From the NCBI GenBank assembly GCA_025938055.1, contig JAICQC010000013.1, positions 1-29,012 on the forward strand: a stretch of DNA of 29,012 nt, read 5' to 3'. Below are positions 7,529 through 14,574 of the stretch, piece after piece. This DNA comes from Anaerolineales bacterium. Lineage in GTDB: Bacteria > Chloroflexota > Anaerolineae > Anaerolineales > Villigracilaceae. Position 1 is the first letter of the stretch, and every line of letters begins with the position of its first letter. Below the pieces are notes generated by a model. The model was not told the origin of the DNA and made no database searches. It was given only the letters and a program-made list of their open reading frames with translations. A program made the translations under genes and the position numbers.

Positions 7529-7987
7529 CTACTTCTGTTGAACGAGCAACGTGATGGATACTGCCATGATCGCCAAGCCAAGCAGTCGGCGCAGGTCCAG
7601 CGGGATTGCCTCTCCACCCGCCAGGCCCAACGCGTCTACGATGATTCCGATCAGCAGTTGACCGAGGAAGACGGTCGCGATCCCAACTGCCGCGCCTGTC
7701 CGCTGGAACGCCAGGGATACGCCTGTCACGATGAAGATACCCAGCGTGACGGCGATCACCGCCAGTAGCAATGTGCTGTGGGGCACGTTCCACTGCCTTG
7801 TCCCCCTGACTCCCATGGCTGCAAGCACAATCAAGCCGGCCACAATGCCGCCGGCGACGTTCAAAATCAAACTGGCGCGCACAGGTCCAATGGACCGCCC
7901 AATCAGGGTGAACAGTGTTGACTGGATGCCGATGGCAAGCCCGCTTCCTAGGGCAACTGCAATACCAGTTAGTGTTATTTCTTTCAT
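7529..7987 (-). CDS. YdcZ/DUF606-type small DMT-superfamily transporter
   Basis: A 152-residue inner-membrane protein with five hydrophobic helices (about residues 7-28, 38-60, 74-94, 99-121 and 131-150). It matches the short DUF606/YdcZ branch of the drug/metabolite transporter superfamily: GSGLAIGIQSTLFTLIGRSI near the start, LNVAGGIVAGLIVL in helix 2, and ATVFLGQLLIGIIVDALGL in helix 4. Members are usually 140-150 residues and probably act as dimers. Substrates are mostly unknown. The start is at 7987, where AAGGAG stands about 11 bases upstream. The longer frame back to 8170 would run into the divergent regulator. It faces an Lrp/AsnC-type gene across 110 bases, an arrangement common for amino-acid-related exporters under control of their own regulator. 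Confidence 0.82.
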   Translation of the reverse strand: MKEITLTGIAVALGSGLAIGIQSTLFTLIGRSIGPVRASLILNVAGGIVAGLIVLAAMGVRGTRQWNVPHSTLLLAVIAVTLGIFIVTGVSLAFQRTGAAVGIATVFLGQLLIGIIVDALGLAGGEAIPLDLRRLLGLAIMAVSITLLVQQK

Positions 7988-8097
7988 GGTGTGAAATCTC
8001 CTTCGTGATGTATCGTAGCATGCGAGCCCATGGAGTTGAATGGAGAACATAAGGTAAATTGGATATACTTGCCTCCAATGAAAGGAGATTTTGCAGG
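7988..8097. promoter_or_regulatory. Divergent regulatory region between transporter and Lrp-type regulator
   Basis: This 110-base gap must hold both start regions. A TATACT hexamer (8064-8069) is a possible -10 for the regulator. AAGGAGATTT occurs once in each orientation (about 7995 and 8082). These look like the two ribosome sites, but as a wide inverted repeat they could also lie within an Lrp-type operator. The binding site itself cannot be defined from the sequence. Confidence 0.4.
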
Positions 8098-8604
8098 ATG
8101 GCTTTTCATTCAGAAAGTTCTCTAGATAATACAGACTGGCAGATCCTTCGTGAGCTTCAACAGGATGCACGCCTTTCTTTTACTGAATTGGGACGGCGTG
8201 TGAGCCTCTCCGCCCCAGCAACAGCGGAAAGGGTCCGCAAGCTGGAGGAAAGGGGAGTCATTACGGGTTATTCTGCTCAAATCGATCCGGCTAAGGTTGG
8301 GCTCCGACTCCTTGCGTTTATCCAGTTGCGCTGCAACCCGGGCAAGTGTCTGTTGAAAACTCGCAGTGCCGACCAATTCCCCGAAATCCTCGAGATCCAT
8401 AAGTTAAGTGGTGCTCACTGTACACTACTCAAAGTAGCCGTTTCCTCCATGGAACACCTGGAGGCATTTAATGAACGGCTGGGGAGTCATGGTCCATTGA
8501 TCGCCAACATCGTGACATCCAGTCCCTTCACCAGCCGGATGATCGACTGGGAGGACCCGGATGTGAGTCTCGATCCACCGGTGGACCCAGGCTGGATAAG
8601 GTGA
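8098..8604 (+). CDS. Lrp/AsnC-family transcriptional regulator
   Basis: A 168-residue DNA-binding regulator. The N-terminal AsnC-type winged HTH covers about residues 9-62 (LDNTDWQILRELQQDARLSF, then ELGRRVSLSAPATAERVRKL) and is followed by GVITGYSAQIDPAKVG. A RAM ligand-binding domain spans about 65-150 and ends in a short acidic and proline-containing tail. Family members form octamers and respond to amino acids or similar small ligands. The start at 8098 follows AAAGGAG. The stop overlaps the GTG of the next gene (GTGA), so the esterase is probably translationally coupled. It diverges from the YdcZ-like transporter, the likeliest target together with its own operon (inference). Confidence 0.9.
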   Translation: MAFHSESSLDNTDWQILRELQQDARLSFTELGRRVSLSAPATAERVRKLEERGVITGYSAQIDPAKVGLRLLAFIQLRCNPGKCLLKTRSADQFPEILEIHKLSGAHCTLLKVAVSSMEHLEAFNERLGSHGPLIANIVTSSPFTSRMIDWEDPDVSLDPPVDPGWIR

Positions 8605-9437
8605 AACCAATTCTCTCGAAAACCCTTTCCATTTGGATGCCCACGTTGTGCAGCCTCCTCTTGATTCTTTTATGGGGATGTACGCCAACTCCCGCGCCGG
8701 ACGTCGCGCAAACACCTACAGCCATACCGCTCGCAGCCGTATCTGAGGAGTGTCAGGCGCCTGGCGAGATTGTCCGCGCAGAGCTTTCCCAGCCGGCGCG
8801 TGGATACCCATACAATTACCGGGTCTACCTTCCACCGTGTTTCTCCGCGCAAGGAAACGCCCGGTACCCGGTGCTTTACCTGGTGCCCAGGCGCAGCAGT
8901 TCCCCCGATTCGTGGTTTGTCGCCGGTCTGCCGGAAGAGGTGGACCGGCTCATCCTTGCGGGGGAGATCGTGCCAATGATCATTGTGACTACCGAAAATA
9001 CAGACGCCGACCCGATGGCAGAGACCATCTATCAGGAATTGATCCCTGCCGTCGAAAGCCAGTATCCCATTGCAGACCATCGCCGCTACCGCGCGGTGGC
9101 AGGCGGATCACTGGGCGGCATCGCTGCGTACCGGCTGGCGCTCCAGTACCCTGAAACATTCTCCAGTGCCGGCATCTTTGGCGCGGGTGCCATCTCGGGT
9201 GAGGAGCCGCAGATCCGGTCGTGGCTGGCACGCATGAACGACACGAACCATACGCGGATCTTCATGAACAGCGGTGAGCAGGACCCACTCATGCTGGAGC
9301 GTGCGCGGGTCATGGAATCCATCCTCGATGAGGCGGGCGTGGAGAACCTGTTGTATGTCGATGACGGAGGGCATCATTATACATATTGGGTCCCCAACTT
9401 TGAAATGTATCTCAAATGGCTGGCGGAAGATTGGTGA
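8601..9437 (+). CDS. Putative esterase-D-type alpha/beta hydrolase lipoprotein
   Basis: A 278-residue secreted lipoprotein. The N-terminal signal peptide ends in a lipobox-like LLWGC (C27), followed by a Thr/Pro/Ala-rich linker to about residue 48. The alpha/beta-hydrolase domain resembles the esterase D/antigen-85/enterochelin-esterase group: YNYRVYLPPCF then YPVLYLVPRR, a nucleophile elbow AVAGGSLGGIAAY (S170), the acid in NSGEQDPL (D228) and the base in DDGGHHYTYW (H258 or H259). It would act outside the membrane on an unknown ester. The GTG start overlaps the regulator stop by 4 bases. The APH-fold gene starts 3 bases after its stop. Confidence 0.85.
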   Translation: MKPILSKTLSIWMPTLCSLLLILLWGCTPTPAPDVAQTPTAIPLAAVSEECQAPGEIVRAELSQPARGYPYNYRVYLPPCFSAQGNARYPVLYLVPRRSSSPDSWFVAGLPEEVDRLILAGEIVPMIIVTTENTDADPMAETIYQELIPAVESQYPIADHRRYRAVAGGSLGGIAAYRLALQYPETFSSAGIFGAGAISGEEPQIRSWLARMNDTNHTRIFMNSGEQDPLMLERARVMESILDEAGVENLLYVDDGGHHYTYWVPNFEMYLKWLAEDW

Positions 9438-9440
9438 CGC

Positions 9441-10232
9441 GTGAAGAAGCTGCCTTCTACACCCATCGCCGAGGGACGCACAGCGGAAATCTATGTCTGG
9501 TATGACCGGTACGTGCTGAAGCTCTACCGCGACTGGTGCCCGCCGGACTGGGTGGGCTACGAAGCGCGGATCGCAGGCGCGGTCTTTCAGGCAGGGATTT
9601 CATCTCCTGAAGTCGGCGGAATCATCGAGGTGAACGGCAGGCGCGCGCTGCTCTACCAACGCCTGGAGGGGATTCCCATGCTCCAGGACTTGAACGCGCG
9701 CCCGTGGATGCTGTGGAATCATGCACGCTCGCTGGCAGAAATGCAGGTGAAAATCAATCAAAAATCGATCGCAGGGTTGCCGTCTTATAAAGACCGCCTG
9801 CGTTACGACATCCACCGGGCAGCGCCGCTCACGGAAGGCTTGCGTCAGAAAGCCCTTGCCCTGCTGGATGCCCTGCCAGATGGAAACTGCGTCTGTCATG
9901 GAGATTATCATCCTGCAAATGTGCTCATCACAAAAAGCGGACCCGTGGCGATTGACTGGATGACAGCCTGCACAGGCCGCCCGTGGGCGGATGTGGCGCG
10001 CACCAGCCTGATCCTTGGCATTGGCGCAAAAACGGCAGGGGACCAGGTCCGCCCCATCATTCGAGTGTTGGTCAGGTTATTCCAGCGTATCTATTTAAAC
10101 CGTTATCGTACAATCTACCCTGACCATGACCAAGAGCTTGAACACTGGTTGCCGGTTATTGCGGCGGCACGGTTAAATGAGGACATTCCTCCCGAACGTG
10201 AAGAGCTGATCAAAATGATCGAAGAAAGTTAG
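9441..10232 (+). CDS. Aminoglycoside-phosphotransferase (APH) fold kinase
   Basis: A 263-residue cytoplasmic small-molecule kinase of the APH/choline-kinase superfamily. The catalytic loop CHGDYHPANVLI carries D155, H157 and N160, and the metal-binding Asp is in VAIDW (D172). A candidate ATP-binding lysine is K27 in YVLKLYRDW. The substrate is not predictable. Many family members phosphorylate sugars, choline or homoserine rather than antibiotics, so calling it a resistance gene would be unsafe. It starts at GTG, 3 bases after the esterase stop, and completes a regulator-esterase-kinase operon. No T-tailed hairpin follows on this strand. Confidence 0.85.
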   Translation: MKKLPSTPIAEGRTAEIYVWYDRYVLKLYRDWCPPDWVGYEARIAGAVFQAGISSPEVGGIIEVNGRRALLYQRLEGIPMLQDLNARPWMLWNHARSLAEMQVKINQKSIAGLPSYKDRLRYDIHRAAPLTEGLRQKALALLDALPDGNCVCHGDYHPANVLITKSGPVAIDWMTACTGRPWADVARTSLILGIGAKTAGDQVRPIIRVLVRLFQRIYLNRYRTIYPDHDQELEHWLPVIAAARLNEDIPPEREELIKMIEES

Positions 10233-10249
10233 GGCGAGGCTGAAATACG

Positions 10250-10280
10250 AAAAAGACTCCTCTGCCGACAGGGGAGTCTT
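10250..10280 (-). terminator. Rho-independent terminator read from the minus strand
   Basis: AAGACTCCTC (10253-10262) pairs with GGGGAGTCTT (10271-10280) over an 8-base loop, with one G-T pair. The A run at 10250-10254 becomes the U tail only on the minus strand. It therefore ends a leftward transcript, and it may weakly serve the plus-strand operon too. Confidence 0.75.
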
Positions 10281-10309
10281 CGACGAACCAGTGGACAGGC
10301 GGAGGATTC

Positions 10310-10498
10310 CTATTCGAACTGTAACAGGTTTGAAAAGAACGGCAGCATATGTTCGCGAATCCGTACGGCAAGTTGATTGGAGTGGCTGCCGTTGTAGCTT
10401 TCCACTTTGACCGGGATACCCGCGGCAGTCAACGCAAGGATGGATATCACAATGGAAAGGCGCGTCCCCACATAAATCGCGCCGAAGATGACAAGCAT
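10310..10498 (-). CDS. Hypothetical small membrane peptide
   Basis: A 62-residue frame from ATG at 10498 (TTG at 10510 is an alternative). A hydrophobic N-terminal helix (MLVIFGAIYVGTRLSIVISI) is followed by a polar tail ending in FFSNLLQFE. I recognise no family. No Shine-Dalgarno sequence is placed correctly for either start. What supports it is its setting: an extended -10 about 30-40 bases upstream and a minus-strand terminator 30 bases downstream. It could instead be the remains of a longer gene, or the transcript could be a non-coding RNA. Confidence 0.38.
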   Translation of the reverse strand: MLVIFGAIYVGTRLSIVISILALTAAGIPVKVESYNGSHSNQLAVRIREHMLPFFSNLLQFE

Positions 10499-10528
10499 TG
10501 ACGCAATCAATGCAGATGTATCTTCGAT

Positions 10529-10537
10529 TTTATACCA
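10529..10537 (-). promoter_or_regulatory. Extended -10 promoter on the minus strand
   Basis: On the minus strand TGG is directly followed by TATAAA, an extended -10 arrangement, with only a weak -35. It would start a leftward RNA near 10520 that ends at the terminator at 10250-10280, about 270 bases in all. Confidence 0.4.
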
Positions 10538-10804
10538 GTCTCCTTATAGTTTTCGGAAATAAAAAACTCCCCATTTCCATATTTAGTACACGACATTCAA
10601 CCAGATTTTTCTCATCCAGGAGAAGTATCTTGCCCCAGACGATGGACGACATAGGCAAGTATACCAATATTGAAAGGGTAGGGAATCCCCCCATGTGCAT
10701 ATCCCTGGATGGACAGGAAAATAATTTTTGTAGCAAATTTCGTCTTTTTCATAACGAAACACTATCCTGTCTACGATGCGATCCATACGGAACTTTGAGG
10801 CTTT
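10538..10804. other. AT-rich intergenic stretch before the kinase gene
   Basis: This stretch is clearly richer in A and T than its flanks, with several short A and T runs. I see no convincing gene, hairpin or repeat. It presumably contains the promoter of the 10805 kinase, but no clear -35/-10 pair stands out. Confidence 0.4.
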
Positions 10805-13800
10805 ATGAACAAGCGTCCATTATCTGCTTTGTCGCGTGTTCTCCACTGGGGCGCCCTGGAGATCGCTGGCATCTATTTACTCGCTGGCGGGATCTGGATT
10901 TTATTCTCCGATCGTATCGCTGTCACAGTCGCGGTGGATCAGGAAATGCTGGCGAGGATCAGCCTCTATAAGGGCTGGGCGTATGTGCTGGTCACCGCGC
11001 TTCTACTCTACTGGCTCATCCAACGTCACACCGCCCGGTTGCAGCTCAGCGAGATGAAACTCCAGCAGGTGATCGACGCCCTCCCTGCCCTGATCTCTTA
11101 TGTGGACAAAGACCGGTGTTTCCAATTTACAAATGAAGCGTATGAAGAATGGTTTGGCAGGAAAGCCCGGGGGAAACACATGGAGGAAATTCTCGGTCAG
11201 ATAACCTACCAAAAGATCTTGAAACATGTAGATAAAGTGTTAGATGGGCAGCCCACCTCCTACGAAACGGTCATTCCACACCAGGATGGCGATGAACGTT
11301 ACGTCCATGCCACGTACGCTCCAGATATCGCTCCCAATGGGCAGGTAAAAGGTTTTTTTGCCCTGGTGCAGGATGTTACGAATAGCAATCAAGCCCGCGA
11401 GGATCTGCGACTATGGGCAGATGCATTCGAAGGCTGTGCCCACGGCATTGCCATCGGTGACCCCCATACGAATCGCATCGTGATATGCAATCCCGCGTTT
11501 GCCAGCATGCACAAATGCCGGGCGGAGGACATCATCGGTTCTGCCATTCTGAGCCTGTACGCGCCGGTAGATCATGAGCATGTGCGCCGCCAATTTCAGA
11601 GGGCAGACCAGATCGGGCTCGCCCGTTTTGAAGCGAGGATGATTCGCAGAGACAACTCCACCTTCCCGGTGCAGCTGGATGTGGTCAGCATGCTCGGCGA
11701 GGAGGGCGAAATACTACGGCGCGTGATGACTGCGCAGGATATTTCTGAACGCAAGCAGACTGAGAAGGTGCTACAGGAATCGGAAGAGCGTTATCGTATC
11801 GTTTCCGAACTCACAAGTGACTATGCCTATAAAGACCGGGTGGAACCCGATGGAAGCATCATCCCTGAATGGTTCACGGATTCTTTTTCGCGGATTACCG
11901 GTTACACATTGGAGGAATCACAGGCGCCTGAATTTTGGAATCACCTGATCCACCCGGAGGATATGACCGTTCTCCTGGGACACATGCACAGGGTCTTGTC
12001 TGGTGAATCAGATGCAGCGGAGATGCGTGTTCTCACAAAAGGCGGCGAGGTGCGCTGGCTGAAAGATTATTCCAACCCAATCTGGGATGAAGATCAGGGA
12101 CGTGTTACGGGTTTATATGGGGCGGTACAGGATGTCACCGACCACAAACGTACGCAGGAAAGCCTGCTCCGCTTCAAACTGTTATCGGAACACAGCCGCG
12201 ACATGATCCTTTTCATGGAATATAAGGATGGACGTGTCCTGGACGTCAACGCCGCGGCAATGCAGGCATACGGCTATAGCCGTGACGAGTTCCTGGCTCT
12301 CACGGTTCAGGACCTGCGTGCCAGCGAGACGAAAAGCGAGATCACAGGTCAGATGGATCAGGCAGACGACGCGGGCATTCTCTTCGAGACGACCCACCGG
12401 CGCAAGGACGGCACCATCTTCCCAGTCGAGGTCAGCTCGCAGGGAGCGACCATCGGCGGTGTGCGCACCCTGATCAGTATTGTGCGCGACATTACCGAGC
12501 GCAGGCAGGCGGAGGAGGCTCTGGCTGAAAGCGAGACGCGATTCCGGTCACTCTTCGAACAATCTGCAGACGCAAACCTGCTTTTGGAGAACGGTATTTT
12601 CACGGACTGCAACCAGTCCACTGTGCAAATGATGCGTGCAAATCGCAAAGAGGAAATCCTCTCCCTGCATCCTTCCAGGTTGTCGCCCGAATACCAGCCC
12701 GACGGCAGTCTTTCCAGCGAAAAGGCGGAAGAAATGATCCGCATCGCGCTCGAAAAGGGCAGCAACCGCTTCGAATGGATCCACCGGCGCAGAGACGGCA
12801 CTGAGTTTCCGGTCGAAGTCCTGCTTACCCCCATCTCCACAGGCAGCCATCAGCTCCTTCACGTTGTCTGGCGCGACATCGCCGAGCGCAAGCAGATCGA
12901 ACAGGAATTAAAAGCGGCGCATGATGAACTGGAACGCAAAGTGCAAAAGCGTACCGCTGCACTAACGGAAGCGAATGCGCTACTCCAGGCGCTGATGGAT
13001 AATATCCCCGACCACATTTATTTCAAGGACACACAAAGCCGCTTTATTCGGAACAGCAAGTCCCAGGCAAGTCTGCTTGGACTGAGTAACCCGGCAGAGG
13101 CGGTGGGCAAGACTGATTTTGACTTTTTCCCCCATGCTAGAAAATCCTTTGCTGAAGAACAGGAAGTGATGAGAACAGGGAAACCCCTGGTGGATTTCGA
13201 AGAATGGGTGGTTTGGCCCGATGGCGGAGAAACCTGGGTGTCGACGACAAAGATGCCGCTCCGAGATTCGCAGGGGAATACGATTGGCATTTTTGGGATC
13301 TCGCGCGACATTACAGAACGGAAGCGGGCAGAGCAGGCAATTCGCCAGCTCAATGTCGATCTGCAGAAAAAAGCCAAAGAATTACAGGCTTCTAACAAGG
13401 AACTGGAAGCCTTCTCCTACTCCGTTTCGCATGACCTGCGTGCGCCTCTGCGCGCCATCGATGGCTACACGCGCATCCTGATGGAGGATTATGAGTCAGT
13501 TTTGGACAGCGAGGGAAAGCGCGTCTGTGGCGTGATCAGCCGCGAAGCCCGGCGCATGGGACAGTTGATCGACGACCTGCTTGCCTTTTCGCGGCTGGGG
13601 CGCAAGGAATTGTCATCCTCCCGCATTGACATGCGAGCCCTCGCGCTCAACATCTTCAGTGAACTGATGAAGGAAGAAGAACACGCGCCAATCGATTTTC
13701 GGCTCGCAGCGCTGCCGTCCATCACAGGAGACCTATCCCTGATTCGTCAGGTGTGGGCGAACCTTCTGTCTAACGCGATCAAGTTTACTTCCAAGAAGGC

Positions 13801-14077
13801 GGAGGCGGTGATCGAGGTGGGCAGTGAAACAGGTCCGGAGGAGATTATTTATTATGTGCGTGATAACGGCGCGGGCTTTGAGATGGCATACGCGAACAAA
13901 CTGTTCGGCGTCTTTCAAAGGCTGCACAGCGAAAGCGAGTTCAGCGGGACTGGCGTCGGACTGGCAATCATACAGCGCATCATCCACCGGCATGGCGGGC
14001 GCGTCTGGGCGGAGGGGAAAGTGCAAAAAGGTGCAACCTTCTATTTCGCTCTGCCTGTAAAGGAGAAACTCTCATGA
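10805..14077 (+). CDS. Membrane sensor histidine kinase with six PAS domains
   Basis: A 1090-residue sensor kinase. Two N-terminal helices (about residues 17-36 and 57-76) bracket a short external loop. Six PAS domains follow at about 86-199, 200-320, 330-450, 455-572, 580-698 and 724-843, most ending in the DITERK/RQAE linker typical of PAS-PAC units. A coiled coil (700-722) sits before the sixth. The HisKA domain has the phosphoacceptor H876 in YSVSHDLRAPLRA. The HATPase domain shows an N box (NLLSNAIKF, N990), VRDNGAGF and GTGVGLAI. There is no attached receiver. The kinase end resembles those of cyanobacterial-phytochrome-type kinases, but no bilin-binding GAF/PHY part is present. The start has GAGG 4-5 bases upstream. 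The stop overlaps the start of the response regulator (ATGA), its likely partner. Confidence 0.93.
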   Translation: MNKRPLSALSRVLHWGALEIAGIYLLAGGIWILFSDRIAVTVAVDQEMLARISLYKGWAYVLVTALLLYWLIQRHTARLQLSEMKLQQVIDALPALISYVDKDRCFQFTNEAYEEWFGRKARGKHMEEILGQITYQKILKHVDKVLDGQPTSYETVIPHQDGDERYVHATYAPDIAPNGQVKGFFALVQDVTNSNQAREDLRLWADAFEGCAHGIAIGDPHTNRIVICNPAFASMHKCRAEDIIGSAILSLYAPVDHEHVRRQFQRADQIGLARFEARMIRRDNSTFPVQLDVVSMLGEEGEILRRVMTAQDISERKQTEKVLQESEERYRIVSELTSDYAYKDRVEPDGSIIPEWFTDSFSRITGYTLEESQAPEFWNHLIHPEDMTVLLGHMHRVLSGESDAAEMRVLTKGGEVRWLKDYSNPIWDEDQGRVTGLYGAVQDVTDHKRTQESLLRFKLLSEHSRDMILFMEYKDGRVLDVNAAAMQAYGYSRDEFLALTVQDLRASETKSEITGQMDQADDAGILFETTHRRKDGTIFPVEVSSQGATIGGVRTLISIVRDITERRQAEEALAESETRFRSLFEQSADANLLLENGIFTDCNQSTVQMMRANRKEEILSLHPSRLSPEYQPDGSLSSEKAEEMIRIALEKGSNRFEWIHRRRDGTEFPVEVLLTPISTGSHQLLHVVWRDIAERKQIEQELKAAHDELERKVQKRTAALTEANALLQALMDNIPDHIYFKDTQSRFIRNSKSQASLLGLSNPAEAVGKTDFDFFPHARKSFAEEQEVMRTGKPLVDFEEWVVWPDGGETWVSTTKMPLRDSQGNTIGIFGISRDITERKRAEQAIRQLNVDLQKKAKELQASNKELEAFSYSVSHDLRAPLRAIDGYTRILMEDYESVLDSEGKRVCGVISREARRMGQLIDDLLAFSRLGRKELSSSRIDMRALALNIFSELMKEEEHAPIDFRLAALPSITGDLSLIRQVWANLLSNAIKFTSKKAEAVIEVGSETGPEEIIYYVRDNGAGFEMAYANKLFGVFQRLHSESEFSGTGVGLAIIQRIIHRHGGRVWAEGKVQKGATFYFALPVKEKLS

Positions 14078-14517
14078 ATGATCACAATATTGTAGAAGTC
14101 CTGCTGGTGGAAGATAACCCGCATGATGCAGAACTGACCATTCGGGCGCTCAAGAAGCATAATCTTGCCAACCGACTTTTCCATGTGGAAGACGGAGCCG
14201 AAGCCCTGGATTTTCTGTTCGGGCGCGGGAAGTATGAAGGACGACGGACTGATGTATCACCCAAGGTGGTTCTTTTGGATTTGAAACTGCCGAAGGTCAA
14301 CGGGCTGGAAGTACTGCGCAGCATGAAGGGTGATACGCGCCTGCGCACCATTCCAGTGGTAATGGTTACCTCTTCGGCGGAAGACCCGGATATCAGAGCC
14401 GCCTACGATCTCGGCGCAAATGGTTATGTGATTAAGCCTGTACAATTCGACTCGTTTATCGAGGCAATGAGCAAAGTGGGTGTCTACTGGCTCATGGTCA
14501 ACCATCCGTTAAAGTGA
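14074..14517 (+). CDS. Rcp1-like single-domain response regulator
   Basis: A 147-residue receiver domain with no output domain, of the CheY/Rcp1 group that pairs with phytochrome-like kinases. The acidic pocket is in VEDNPHDAE (E13, D14), the phosphoacceptor is D69 in VVLLDLKLPK, the switch residue is T99/S100 in MVTSSAED, and the conserved lysine is K121 in GYVIKPVQF. The longer alpha1-beta2 segment with DGAEALDFLFGRG is characteristic of the Rcp1 group. The ATGA overlap with the kinase suggests coupled translation and a dedicated pair. It may pass phosphate onward or act by protein contact. Confidence 0.93.
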   Translation: MNDHNIVEVLLVEDNPHDAELTIRALKKHNLANRLFHVEDGAEALDFLFGRGKYEGRRTDVSPKVVLLDLKLPKVNGLEVLRSMKGDTRLRTIPVVMVTSSAEDPDIRAAYDLGANGYVIKPVQFDSFIEAMSKVGVYWLMVNHPLK

Positions 14518-14574
14518 AACGTATTGCACGCCTCAGGATCGATTTTATAGTTGTGACCTAGAAGGAAAGAAAGC

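Noticed and set aside
9441..10232. Antibiotic (aminoglycoside) resistance gene
   Set aside because: Only the general APH catalytic motifs are visible. The superfamily includes many metabolic kinases, and no resistance-associated context is present.
10498..10971. A 157-codon plus-strand open frame overlapping the start of the 10805 kinase
   Set aside because: It crosses the AT-rich gap and the kinase N-terminus in another frame, and has low-complexity-like content and no family resemblance.
10805..14077. Bacteriophytochrome
   Set aside because: The kinase end and the Rcp1-like partner look phytochrome-like, but there is no bilin-binding GAF/PHY module, and membrane helices are at the N-terminus.
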